In this document: in pieces, positions 36,620 through 48,739 of the stretch
How the letters are laid out: each line of letters opens with the position of its first letter
Numbering within the stretch: position 1 is the first letter of the stretch
Made by a program: the position numbers and the translations under genes
The notes under the pieces: model-generated
What the model was told of the DNA's origin: nothing
Database searches by the model: none
What the model saw: the letters and a program-made list of their open reading frames with translations, nothing else
Assembly: GCA_011033025.1 (NCBI GenBank)
Contig: WFMF01000008.1
Location: 377,001 to 441,000, forward strand
Origin: Beroe forskalii
Taxonomy: Eukaryota > Ctenophora > Nuda > Beroida > Beroidae
Length of the DNA stretch: 64,000 nt
Direction: 5' to 3'

Positions 36620-36901
36620 TTATAATATTTTTAAGCGAATTTGCTGAATCATTTTTCGAATAAAACCGTTCAACATAGCTATCTGAGCATTCATTAGCTC
36701 CATGAACTTCGAATGGCGCTCAGATGCCTGTAGTGACTTCAGGGCTATTAGTCCCATCTTAGCTTCGTGGAGCTCTTCAGCTCTCCTGTTGTATCCATCT
36801 GTATCCTTGGTTTGATTGGACTTTCGGCCCTTATTTGGTTTATCACATAGGTTCATCATATCATCTGAATTGAAACTATGAAGGACAGTTCCCTTTTTCA
36901 A
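36620..36901 (-). pseudogene. Helical C-terminal gene fragment, copy 1
   Basis: The frame reads NRRAEELHEAKMGLIALKSL followed by ASERHSKFMELMNAQIAMLN, an amphipathic helix typical of the C-terminal coiled coil that follows Myb/SANT-like domains in transposon-derived proteins. No Myb domain is present nearby. The same stretch recurs at 46614-46768 with few changes, so it belongs to array B. The family call is inference. Confidence 0.35.
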
Positions 36902-39609
36902 TGAGGTTTTTTATTATTTTTTTTCCTTGAAACGGATATTAGCTCTGTAGGTGTCTGATCTAGCCTCCTTTTCAAATAATATGTCCCCGAGGTGGAACAA
37001 TTGAATAACTTTCGTTCTTTGAGGGATAAACGGGGTGGAGACATTTTCTAACTTTTGATTCAGGGTTTCAGCAGCAGGAGGAAGTAAGAAGCTCTATAAA
37101 CAGTCCTTCCTGAGCTGGTAACATTGAAATTTAAATGTTCTTTTAGAGACGAAGTTCGGGGGTGGGAACTTGATGATGCCTTCTTCTTGAAACGTTTTAA
37201 AGTGGGTCTCCATCTGTTCATGGAATAACGTGAAATTGTCGAACTCTCACGAACTCTGAGAAGTCAAGAACTCTAAGAGGTCGTCACTAAGCATTTGCTA
37301 CAGCATATTGACATTACTAAGGGTATTTTTTAGGATTGAAAAAAGCCTCCATCATTCAAGTGGATTGCAATGTTGGAAGATGGTAGTATTTTTTCTGTCT
37401 TGTTCTGGTGGAATCTGTCATAGAGACTAAATCTTGTGGTGTGGTCTGTCATAGGGTGAGGACTCGACCGTTGATCATGTTCTTCCTTGTGAAATGGCGT
37501 GAAATCAAACTTCTCTTTGGAATTCCGCCTCCCTTTTTGCCCCCTCTTTATTGTCAATCCTGCCAATGACACCAGCACTTCAGGTGTACGTCTCTTATCT
37601 CCCCTGGGTGGACCAGATAGGAGAATTCTTTCTCATGAACCATACCTTCGGAGCACGCTTCTGTACTTTCTCTCCATCTTATGTCATGAAATAATTAGCA
37701 CTATTATAGTTCCTGATGATAGGTAGTCAGTTTTTACTGCATCTCACCTCCATCGTTTTCCCAAAAAAACCTGTTGATCATTAGTTTGTAGAATTTCTTC
37801 CTGAATGTGGAGGTGCTCTACTGCATCCGTGGGTTGTCATTGAGGTTGAAGGACTCCTCACAGCTCGATTCTGATTGGCTAATCAACTAATCTCGTAATG
37901 GTGTTTGATTTTGCCTTATCAATAACTCTTGTTTATTTAAGACAGCACATCCCAATATTGTATTGAATTATTGGAATTAGCTCCTTGCTGATATGAAACT
38001 TGATGATGCCTTCTTCTTGAAACGTCTTGAAGTGGGTCTTCATCTGTTGATTGAGAACAAGGTGAAATTTTCGAACCCTCACGAACTCTGAGAGGTCGGC
38101 ACTAAGCATTTGCAACAGCGTATTGACATAACTAAGGGTAATTTTTTAGGATTGAAAAAAAGCCTCCATCATTCAAGTGGATTGCAATGTTGGAAAATGG
38201 CAGTATTTTTTCTGTATTGTTCTGGTGGAATCTGTCATAGAGACTAAATCTTGAGGTTTGATCATGTTCTTCCCTTGTGAAATGGTGTGCTTGGACCGCC
38301 CTTCTATATCCCCTTCTTATAGTCTGGATCTGGAATCCCACCATCCTTTCATTGTCATAGTTTAGGTTTGTATGTCGTGCTAGGATGTGTACAATGTCTA
38401 AGATTACCATTGCTGGGAGGGCATTATGCACTGAGTGTTGTCAATCCTTACAATGACACCAGCACTTCAGGTGTAGAATACGTCTCTTATCTCCCCTGGG
38501 TGGACCAGATAGGAGAATGCTTTATCGGGAACCATGCCTTTGGAGCACGCTTCTGTAATTTCTTTCCATCTTATGTCACGACGATAGTCCATAGGTAATC
38601 AGTTTTTCAATATCTTTACTGCATCGTCTTTCCTTGAAAGAATGCGTTGTTCATCAGCTTGTAGAAATTCTTCCAGAACGCCCGACTGCGCTGCATAGTG
38701 CAGTCATTGGGGTTGAAGATCCTCACAGCTCGATTCTGATTGGCTAATCAAATAATCTCGTAATGGTGTATGATTTTGCCTCAACAATAACTCTTGTTTA
38801 TTTAAGACAGGTTTGTCTAACCACATATCAATATTGTATCGAATTACTGCAATTAGCTCCCTGCTGATATGGAATTTGATGATGCCTTCTTCGTGAAACT
38901 TATTGAAGTGGGTCTTCATCTGTTCATGGAATAAGGTGAAATTGTCAAACTCTGAGAGGTGAATAACTCTAAGAGGTCACCACCAAGCATTTGCTACAGC
39001 ATATTGACATTATTAAGGGTATTTTTCTAGGATTGAAAAAAGCCTCCATCATTCAAGTGGATTGCAATCTTGGAAGATGGTAGTATTTTTTCTGTCCTGT
39101 TCTCATGGAATCTATCATAGAGACTAATCTTGAGGTGTGTCCTGTCATAGGGTGAGGACTCGACCGTTGATCATGTTCTTCCTTGTGAAATGGTATGAAC
39201 TCAAACTTCTCTTTAGAATTCTCCCTCCCTTTATGTCCTCTCTTTATTGTCAATCCTGCCAATGACACCAGCACTTCAGGTAGGATACGTCTCTTATCTC
39301 CCCTGGGTGGACCAGATAGGAGAATGCTTTATCGGGAACCATACCTTAAGAACACGCTTCTGTACTTTCTCTCCATCTTATGTCATGACATAATTATCAC
39401 TTTTATAGTTCCTGATGATAGGTTATCAGTTTTTACTGCATCTCACCTCCATCGTTTTACCGAAATAGCTGTTAATCATTAGTTTGTAGAAGTTCTTCCA
39501 GAATGTGGAGGTGCTCTACTAAACTTTATCCGTGTGTTGTCATTGAGGTTCAAGATCTCTCACACCTCGATTCTGATTGGTATCAGTTTATTGAAGGCTG
39601 CCAGCTTAG

Positions 39610-40105
39610 TTGTTGAATGTTGTTGTCAGCTTGGCTTGCTCAGGTGAGCCATCCAAGCCTGGAACATGTGAAACTTGTTTTTGTAAAAGGTGTCGTTTGA
39701 ATCCACCCCACAGAATGCATAGAAAAATGGAATTGCCAAGCATACAGATTCTCCAAGTTCATTATATGCATTTGATAGATGAATCTTTTGTTGTCTCTCC
39801 CTCCAAACTCAATAGATATGATAGATGGAGAGGCATAATCCTTGAACTGCAGATAATAGGATAGAAAAATGACAACGACATCAGTATCGGCTGTTCGAAT
39901 AAGCATGGACTCCAAGCCATATAGCGACTGCAAGGTGTAGATTCATCATATAGTTTATGACTGTCTCCACCTTGCCATAATTGAGGTTTGTATGTCGTGC
40001 TAGGATGTGTGCTATGTCTGATATTACCATTGTTGGGAGGGCATTATGCACTGAGTGTATTGTCGATCTTGTCAAAGACACCAGCACTCCAGTTGTAGGA
40101 TACAT
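39610..40105 (-). pseudogene. ADTDVVV / FFYAF-type protein fragment, copy 1
   Basis: On the minus strand one frame reads SMLIRTADTDVVVIFLSYYL, then FGGRDNKRF. One base over it continues NAYNELGESVCLAIPFFYAF, then CGVDSNDTFYKNKF and FQAWMAH. This matches in order the pattern ADTDVVV ... LG ... LPFFHAFTGCD ... GK ... W seen in a large family of repetitive, uncharacterised proteins of aquatic animals. The upstream part (HNALPTMVISDIAHILARHT) is in a third frame. At least two frameshifts separate the pieces, so this is not functional. The family resemblance is from memory. Confidence 0.5.
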
Positions 40106-41281
40106 CTCTTAATCTCATCTCCCCTGGGTGGACCAGATAGAAGAATTCTTTATCAGGAACTATACCTTAAGAGCACGCTTCTGTTCTTTCTTTCCATCTT
40201 ACGTCATATCATAATTAGCACTATTATAGTTTCAACATGACGAAAGGTAATCAGTTTTTCAATATCTTCACTGCATCGTCTTTCCAAAGAATACGTTGTT
40301 CATAAGCTTGTAGAAATTCTTCCAGAACGCTCTACTGCACTGCATAGTGCAGTCATTGGGGTTGAAGATCCTCACAGCTCGATTCTGATTGGCTAATCAG
40401 ATAATCTCGTAATGGTGTATGATTTTGCCTCAACAATAACTCTTGTTTATTTAAGACAGGTTTGTCTAACCACATATCAATATTGTATCGATTTATTGCA
40501 ATTAGCTCCCTGCTGATATGGAACTTGATGATGCCTTCTTCGTGAAACTTATTGAAGTGGGTCTTCATCTGTTCATGGAATAAGGTGAAATTGTCGAACT
40601 CTGAGAGGTGAATAACTCTGAGAGGTGAATAAGCATTTGCAACAGCATATTGGCATTAAGGTTTTTTTCGAGGATTGAAAAAAGCCCATCATTCAATCTG
40701 GATTGCAATCTTGGAAGATGGTAGTATTTTTTCTGTCCTGTTCTCATGGAATCTGTCATAGAGACGCTGTCTTGAGGTGTGCTCTGTCATAGGGTGAGGA
40801 CTCGACCGTTAATCATGTTCTTCCTTGTGAAATGGCGTTCTTCAGGTATGAACTCAAACTTCTCTTTGGGATTCCACCTCCCTTTATGTCCTCTCTTTAT
40901 TATCAATCCTGCCAATGACACCAGCACTTCAAGTAGAATACGTCTCTTATCTCCCCTGGGTGGACCAGATAGGAGAATGCTTTATCGGGAACCATACCTT
41001 AAGAACACGCTTCTGTACTTTCTCTCCATCTTATGTCATGACATAATTATCACTTTTATAGTTCCTGATGATAGGTTATCAGTTTTTACTGCATCTCACC
41101 TCCATCGTTTTACCGAAATAGCTGTTAATCATTAGTTTGTAGAAGTTCTTCCAGAATGTGGAGGTGCTCTACTAAACTTTATCCGTGTGTTGTCATTGAG
41201 GTTCAAGATCTCTCACACCTCGATTCTGATTGGGTGATCAGTTTATTGAAGGCTGCCAGCTTAGTTGTTGAAATGCTGCTG

Positions 41282-41765
41282 TCAGCTTGGCTTGCTCAGG
41301 GTGAGCCATCCAAGCCTGGAACATGTACGAACTTGTTTTTTTGTAAAAGGGTGTCGTTGAATCCACTCCACAGAATGCATAGAAAAATGGAATTGCCAAG
41401 CATACAGATTCTCCAAGTTCATTATATGCATTTGATAGATGAATCTTTTGTTGTCTCTCCCTCCAAACTCAATAGATATGATAGATGGAGAGGCATAATC
41501 CTTGAACTGCAGATAATAGGATAGAAAAATGACAACGACATCAGTATCGGCTGTTCGAATAAGCATGGACTCCAAGCCATATAGCGACTGCAAGGTGTAG
41601 ATTCATCATATAGTTTATGACTGTCTCCACCTTGCCATAATTGAGGTTTGTATGTCGTGCTAGGATGTGTGCTATGTCTGATATTACCATTGTTGGGAGG
41701 GCATTATGCACTGAGTGTATTGTCGATCTTGTCAAAGACACCAGCACTCCAGTTGTAGGATACAT
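41282..41765 (-). pseudogene. ADTDVVV / FFYAF-type protein fragment, copy 2
   Basis: Second copy of the fragment at 39610-40105, carried by the 1.65-kb tandem duplication. It has the same frameshifts plus two or three extra indels near 41330-41350 (runs of g and t) that shift the tail again. Confidence 0.5.
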
Positions 41766-42487
41766 CTCTTAATCTCATCTCCCCTGGGTGGACCAGATAG
41801 AAGAATTCTTTATCAGGAACTATACCTTAAGAGCACGCTTCTGTTCTTTCTTTCCATCTTACGTCATATCATAATTAGCACTATTATAGTTTCAACATGA
41901 CGAAAGGTAATCAGTTTTTCAATATCTTCACTGCATCGTCTTTCCAAAGAATACGTTGTTCATAAGTTTGTAGAAATTCTTCCAGAACGTTTCACTGCAC
42001 TGCATAGTGCAGTCATTGGGGTTGAAGATCCTCACAGCTCGATTCTGATTGGCCAATCAGATAATCTCGTAATGGTGTATGATTTTGCCTCAAATAACTC
42101 TTGTTTATTTAAGACAGGTTTGTCTAACCACATATCAATATTGTATCGATTTATTGCAATTAGCTCCCTGCTGATATGGAACTTGATGATGCCTTCTTCG
42201 TGAAACTTATTGAAGTGGGTCTTCATCTGTTCATGGAATAAGGTGAAATTGTCGAACTCTGAGAGGTGAATAACTCTGAGAGGTGAATAAGCATTTGCAA
42301 CAGCATATTGGCATTAAGGTTTTTTTTCGAGGATTGAAAAAAGCCTCCATCATTCAATTGGATTGCAATCTTGGAAGATGGTAGTATTTTTTCTGTCCTG
42401 TTCTCATGGAATCTGTCATAGAGACGCTGTCTTGAGGTGTGCTCTGTCATAGGGTGAGGAATCGACCATTGATCATGTCCGTCCTTG

Positions 42488-43637
42488 CCCATATCCAAAA
42501 AGCCGCGAACCTGCAAACCTGGTTCGGAGGAAATTTTGAGACGGAGGAAATTTTTGGGAAAAACGGAGGAAATTCTCGGTGGAAAGCTAGTATAGACAGA
42601 AAATTTAATTTTCTGCACTGTGTTTTACCCGAATTGCATTTAATAAATGAAATTTCAAATCATTCCTGTACTAACTTGCAGTTTCCAGTGATAAGAATTA
42701 CGATGTATATTGTATAAACTGTCTCAGAAAGATATTCAATGTGGAATGTGCAAAAACGTGCCTGCATGCACACAATCTGAATCGGCATTTTCAGAGGCAT
42801 CATCCCTTCATGTGAGCACCTTCCCAGGAAGAACAAATTGAATTGATTCAGATGCGAAAAACCTTGAAAATTTTTGCCTCCGACCGGCTGTTGTGATGTC
42901 ACTTAATTTGTCAGAAATAGTTTCAGAAACAGTTTCTGATGTAAGACTTTCAAAAATTTTTGTATGGGGCCGGATATTGTACTTGTAATCCGATCATAAC
43001 TAATATAACGGTTACCAAATTCATAGTCAATGAAACTTAAAAATTTTCGCCTGCGGTGGGCTGTTATGATCAAATTATGTTGCTGGAATGATCCTAGACA
43101 GTCTCAGAGGAAAAACAGGTTCCAAATTTTCGCCTGCAGCACTCTGTTGTGATCAAAGTATGTTGCTGAATTGATCCTAGACAGTCTCAGTGGTAAAACA
43201 GGTTCCATATTTTCGCCTGTGGCGGGCTGTTATGATCAAATTATGTTGCTGAACATTGATCCTAGACAGTCTCAGAGGTAAAAAATTATGTTAATAAATT
43301 GGCCCAAGGCACACTGAGTCTCAGACATGTAAAACTTTCGCCTGCGTCGAAACTCGAAGGACAGTGTCAGTAGGGATTCGAAATCAAAAAGTCTACATGC
43401 AATTGACGGACTGTTCGTGATTTCGCAAGTTCATCAAAATAATTGCTTTTGTTTAATAGTAATCATTAAAGGAGCCAATTTTGAGGCCTGTTTGCTTTGT
43501 TGTCAAAATGGAATCAATTTAAAAATTGAAGTGAGGAGACAGCAAAATAGGCAAAAGTTTTGTGAGCGAAGCGAGTAGGCAGCGAAATGGGTAAAAATTT
43601 CTGGTTCGGAGGAAATTTTTTATTTTTTGGATATGGG
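42488..43637. mobile_element. 1150-bp hAT-like non-autonomous transposon
   Basis: The terminal inverted repeats are cccatatccaaaaa and tttttggatatggg. The 8-bp target duplication cgtccttg lies at 42480-42487 and 43638-43645. The paralogous copy at about 48228-48250 has the empty site with a single cgtccttg. An 8-bp duplication is the hAT signature. A subterminal ggttcggaggaaatttt occurs at both ends in direct orientation. There is no transposase. Confidence 0.9.
43040..43285. repeat. Three tandem units of about 97 bp inside the hAT-like element
   Basis: Units run from aaattttcgcctgcgg through atgatcaaattatgttgctg to gatcctagacagtctcag. The unit differs by single substitutions such as gcggtgggctg / gcagcactctg / ggcgggctg. 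Confidence 0.8.
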
Positions 43638-45640
43638 CGTCCTTGTGAAATGGCTTTCTCTAGGTATGAAATCCAACGTCTCTTTGGAATTCCCCCTCCC
43701 TTTATGTCCTCTCTTTCTTTAGGTATGAAATCAAACGTCTCTTTGGAATTCCCCCTCCCTTTATGTCCTCTCTTTCTTTAGGTATGAACTCAAACTTCTC
43801 TTTGGAATTCCACCTCCCTTTATGTCCTCTCTTTATTATCAATCCGCCAATTTATTTCACACAGCACTTCAGGTAGGATACGTCTCTTATCTCACCTGGG
43901 TGGACCAGATAGGAGAATTCTTTATCGGGAATTATACATTTGGAGGAAGCTGTTCTTTCTTTCCATCTTATGTCATGACATAATTAGCACTATTAAAGTT
44001 CCATCATGACGATTAGGTAATCAATATTTTTACTGCATCGTCTTTCCGAAGAAAGAATTATTCATCAGTTTGTAGAAGTTCTTCCAAAAGATATGTATAT
44101 ATCATTATAGAATGGTGATAATTGTTTTTCATATTCTGTTATTATAAATGAAAAAATAGCATTATACTGTATATGCTGGCTTTCACCTGCACATGATCAA
44201 ACATATCAATTATAGTGTTACCATGTTACCAGAGCATGGGCACAGTTTCACTGTTGCTTTTCTGCTGTGCACATCGTAAGCTGGGCTATATTTACACTGA
44301 CAGATTCATCAATCCACTGATATATCAACATATCAGTAGATCGAAGAGTTCACTACGAAAGTCTTCCAATCTATCAGACCGGTATGAGTACAAGGTTATG
44401 CTTGATGTGGGTCGCTTCTTCACCAACCCATTGGAGCAGGATACAGTGCCAGACAACCATACAACTATATGGTATTGTCCTGCATTATTTACCAATTACT
44501 TCACTCTCTCCACGACCAGATCAATATCTGTACCGTGATCATGTTTGAACTGCGTTGATGGCCGTGTTCATGGAAGCCTGGGTCCAAGACTGTCGAGTTG
44601 TCTTCCTTCTATACCTGTAGCTGCCACCAATCTTCTTAAAAGTCTTCGTACGTGCCATTTTCGTAAGTTTTTCTAATAAAAACGATGTAGTTAACGTTTG
44701 ACATAGCAATTTTTGTCCAATGGCACGGCAAAATTTAGGTCAAATGGGACATCCGATTTATGATAACACATCTTATCTCATTTTACCAAAAACGGTATCC
44801 TATACAAGAACCACTCTTATGGTGGAATAGTGGTTTAAAAAGAATCACGAGAAATTTTAAAGTGTAATTAAGATCTGTAGGGTATTGTCCTGCATCATTT
44901 ACCAATAATTGCTTCACTCTCCCCACACCCAGATCAATATCTGTACCCAGATCATGTTAAGTTGTCATTTCCTGTATAGAAACAAATACTATTATCTGAG
45001 TATCTGAAAATGATCCCGCAGAATCGACAGTGTTGAAATTCTGAATCGACAGTGTTGAAATTATGAATCATTGTTGAAATTCCGCCTTTTTGATAAGTAT
45101 GTTTTAAATGTATCCTCTAGCTAGCAGAGGACATGGCGGCTTCTCAATCCATCCCATATTGATGAGGTCATCAGACTTACATCCACCCCTGTAGAATTGC
45201 TAAAACACAAGTTTTGAATTGAGTGAATGCTCAAGTATTCAGAAATATTGTAAAGCTAAAGATTATTCGTTTATTCTGTGCCCCTTTATGAGTTTTATGG
45301 ATCCCAGTTAGTTTCTTTTTTTTTTCCTCCTTGAATCTTATTCTTTTCACAATACTATAATATAATGTATAAAATATTTTATTTAAGATGAAATGATGAA
45401 GAACATACAAATTGTTCATTTTACTCATTCTAGTGGTTCTTCTTAGTTGACACTACAACTTGATGTTGTGGCTGTGGCTTACCAACTCTAACAGATGACC
45501 TTTAGAAATTGTTGTTGAGACAGGACACTATTACAGTTCCATATCTATTTCCAAAAGTTCCAAGCATTAAGCTCGGCTAGTAAATCTTTATATAGGATTT
45601 AGATATTATCTAAATTTTAAAATTCGAACTTTTTTGGAAG
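43638..45640. repeat. Large direct duplication, copy 1 (partner at about 48237-51610)
   Basis: From the hAT-like insertion to about 45640 the sequence matches 48237-51610 apart from substitutions, small indels and the 1697-bp insertion in the partner. The duplication probably begins further left, at about 42000 versus 47760. Within each copy a segment of about 75 bp (agatcaatatctgtacc..., caatacc) is itself repeated about 420 bp apart. Confidence 0.85.
44539..44658 (-). pseudogene. Psq/CENP-B-type helix-turn-helix fragment
   Basis: The frame of 39 codons reads MARTKTFKKIGGSYRYRR then KTTRQSWTQASMNTAINAVQ, which resembles the start of the Psq helix-turn-helix at the N terminus of Pogo/Tigger (CENP-B-like) transposases. 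It stops right after AVQT. The copy at about 50759-50880 has lost four bases in the tract that is cttccttct here, which shifts its frame. It is a relic. Confidence 0.45.
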
Positions 45641-46613
45641 AACATTTGATGAAGATCCTGAACATTGTATACAGTTGCACAAATCTTTTTAAGATAGGTA
45701 GGTACATGCTTAAAAGTGTATAATTTACCTAAAAATATCAGAAGGTTCGATTTTAATCTCAACTACAGTCTACAAAGTAGGTTCCTATATTGGAAATTTG
45801 GTAAACATTTTGCTGTACGGTATGTCGGTATGTAGAATTAAGAAACCGATTAAGAAACTTTTAGGCTCAAAATCGTGAAAAAATAAGAAACTTGTAGCCT
45901 AGGTTTTCAATAAGTTTCTTATAAAAAAAACTGAGTGTATGCATAGTGCAGTCATTGGGGTTGAATATCCTCACCGCTCGATTCTGATTGGCTAATCAAA
46001 TAATCTCGTATAATGGTGTGGATTGCAACGTTGGACGATGGTAGTATTTTTTGTCCTGTTCTCATGGAATCTCTCTAAAACCCTCAATCTTGAGGTGTGG
46101 TCTGTCATAGGGTGATGATTTGACCGTTGATCATGTTCTTCCTTGTGAAATGGTGTGCTAGGACCGCCCTTCTATATCCCCTTCTTATTGTCTGGATCTG
46201 GAATCCTGCCATCCCATCATTGTCATAGTTAAGGTTTGTATGTCGTGCTAGGATGTCTGCTATGTCGGAGATTACCATTGTTGGGAGGACGTTATGCACT
46301 GAGTGTAGTCAATCCTGACATTGACACCAGCACTTCAGGTGGTGGATACGTCTCTTATCTCCTCTGGGTGGACCAGATAGGAGAATTCTTTATCATTAAC
46401 CATACTATAGTACTCGATTACCCCTTCCAAAGTGTAAGGTAATGATACACTGTTCCGTTGATAAAACTGAAGGTGAAGGGTCAGAAGAGAGCGAAAACTA
46501 AACACGCAGGTAACCTCTGTAACCTAATTAACTCCCGCTAGATAAACATTGGAACTTACTCGGAAATAAGAACGCGTGACGGATCTTATTCTAGGAAATA
46601 TATAAAGGCTACG
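45641..46613. other. No gene seen
   Basis: AT-rich DNA followed from about 45940 by partial array B units. No exon is supported. Confidence 0.4.
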
Positions 46614-46768
46614 AGCATTCATTAGCTCCATGAACTTCGAATGGCGCTTAGATGCCTGTAGTGACTTCAGGGCTATTAGTCCCATCTTAGCTTCGTGGAG
46701 CTCTTCAGCTCTCCTGTTATATCCATCTGTAGCCTTGGTTTGATTGGACTTTCGGCCCTTATTTGGTG
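46614..46768 (-). pseudogene. Helical C-terminal gene fragment, copy 2
   Basis: Close match to 36657-36838. It encodes the same helix with changes such as tgtagcc for tgtatcc. The frame is closed downstream, so it is a broken duplicate. Confidence 0.35.
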
Positions 46769-48739
46769 GCTCCAGGGCTTCTCCAGAAAACTAAATACGC
46801 AGGTAACCTCTTTAACCTAATTAACTCCCGCTAGATAAACATTGAAAGTTACTCGGAAATAAGAACGCCTGACGGATCTTATTCTAGGTTACGAGATAAT
46901 ATCACATACTTCTAGGTATATCTCGATACGCATACTACCACTATACGTTTGGAGCACGCTTCTGTACTCTCTTTCCATCTTACGTCATGAAATAATTAGC
47001 ATTATTATAGTTCCGTCATGGTGATAGGTAATCAGTTTTTCAATATTTATACTGCATCGTGTTACCAAAGAATGCATAATTCGTCAGCTTGTAGAAGTTT
47101 TTTTCCAGGATGCGGAGGTGCTCAACTGCCGTATCCGTGTAAAGTCATTAAGGTTGAATATCTCCTCAAGCTCCATTCTAATTGGCTAATCGGCTAAGCT
47201 CGGTGTATGATTTTGCCCCAGAACTCTTGTTTATTTTCTAACCCCACCTCAATATTGTATCCAACTATGTGAACTGTGAGCTTGGGGTTACACAGGTTCG
47301 TGAATACCATTCTTCGTTGTCACACGGCTTGCTTTCCTCATGTGAGCTGGTGGTTACGTGGTTGTTACCCTTAGTTATCACACGTGCTTCGGTTATGAAG
47401 TCGAACTTCACTACGAGGACGAAGTGTGCAATGTCTGAGATTATTATTGTCGGTGTACTGAGTGGTGTATTGTCAATCCTGACATTGACACCAGCACTTC
47501 AGGTGTACGTCTCTTATTTCCCCTGGGTGGACCAGATAGGAGAATTCTTTATCGGGAACCATACTTTTGGAGGAAGCTTTTGTTCTTTCTTTCCTTCATG
47601 ACATAATTAGCACTTTAATAGTTCCATCATGATGGTAGGTAATCAGTTTTTACTGCATCTCACCTCCGTCGTTTTGCCAAAGAATGCTCTTTTCATCAGC
47701 TTGTAGAACGCTCTTCTACAAGCAGATGAACGCTCTACTGCACTGCATAGTGCATCCGTGTGTTGTCATTGAGGTTGAAAATCTCCTCACACCCCGATTC
47801 TGATTGGCTTATCAGCTATTCTCGTAATGATGTATGATTTTGCCTTAACGATAACCCTTGTTTATTTAATACAGGTTTGTCTAACCACATATCAATATTG
47901 TGTCGAATTATTGCAATTAGTTCCCTGCTGATAAAGAACTTGATGATGCCTTCTTCTCGAAACTTATTGAAGTGGGTCTTCATATGTTCATGGAATAAGG
48001 TGAAATTGTCGAACTCTGAGAGGTGAATAACTCTGAGAGGTGAATAAGCATTTGCAACAGCATATTGGCATAAAGGTTTTTTTTCGAGGATTGAAAAAAA
48101 GCCTCCATCATTCAATTGGATTGCAATCTTGGAAGATGGTAGTATTTTTTCTGTCCTGTTCTCATGGAATCTGTCATAGAGACGCTGTCTTGAGGTGTGT
48201 CCTGTCATAGGGTGAGAACTCAACCGTTGATCATGTCCGTCCTTGTGAAATGGCGTTCTCTAGGTATCAAACTTCTCTTTGGAATTCCCCCTCCCTTTAT
48301 GTCCTCTCTTTCTTTAGGTATGAACTCAAACTTCTCTCTGGATTTCCCCCTCCCTTTATGTCCTCTCTTTATTGTCAATCCTGCCAATGACACCAGCACT
48401 TCAGGTAGGATACGTCTCTTATCTCACCTGGGTGGACCAGATAGGAGAATTCTTTATCGGGAATTATACATTTGGAGGAAGCTTCTGTTCTTTCTTTCCA
48501 TCTTATGTCATGACATAATTAGCACTATTAAAGTTCCATCATGACGATTAGGTAATCAATATTTTTACTGCATCGTCTTTCCGAAGAAAGAATTATTCAT
48601 CAGTTTGTAGAAGTTCTTCCAAAAGATATGTATATATCATTATAGAATGGTGATAATTGTTTTTCATATTCTGTTATTATAAATGAAAAAATAGCATTAT
48701 ACTGTATATGCTGGCTTTCACCTGCACATGATCAAACAT

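Larger units (their letters stand above)
38640..41945. repeat. Near-identical tandem duplication, unit about 1.65 kb
   Basis: Positions about 39240-40560 and 40900-42220 are almost base-for-base the same at an offset of about 1655 bp. Examples are tttatcgggaaccatacctt at 39328 and 40981, and the ADTDVVV segment in both. A third partial unit follows from 41946. The low divergence compared with the rest of array B indicates a recent duplication or an assembly duplication. Confidence 0.8.
36000..48600 (-). repeat. Decayed repeat array B
   Basis: A module with the landmarks gacaccagcacttcaggt, ctgggtggaccagatagga, tcatgaaataattagcact and cacagctcgattctgattgg recurs near 36060, 37570, 38455, 39260, 40080, 40915, 41740, 43870, 46320, 47490 and 48390. 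The minus strand gives short coding-like pieces shared between copies, such as SLYDRFHQNKTEKILPSSN, AIHLNDGGFF, HNALPTMVISDIAHILARHT and FHEEGIIKFHISRELIA. Every copy is broken. It is best read as tandem, decayed copies of one multi-exon gene or large transposon on the minus strand. Confidence 0.6.

Noticed and set aside
44215-44538. 107-codon plus-strand frame (MLPCYQSMGTVSLLL...)
   Set aside because: The matching copy at 50450-50565 is shifted and shorter, and the minus strand carries the Psq relic. It is likely a chance frame.
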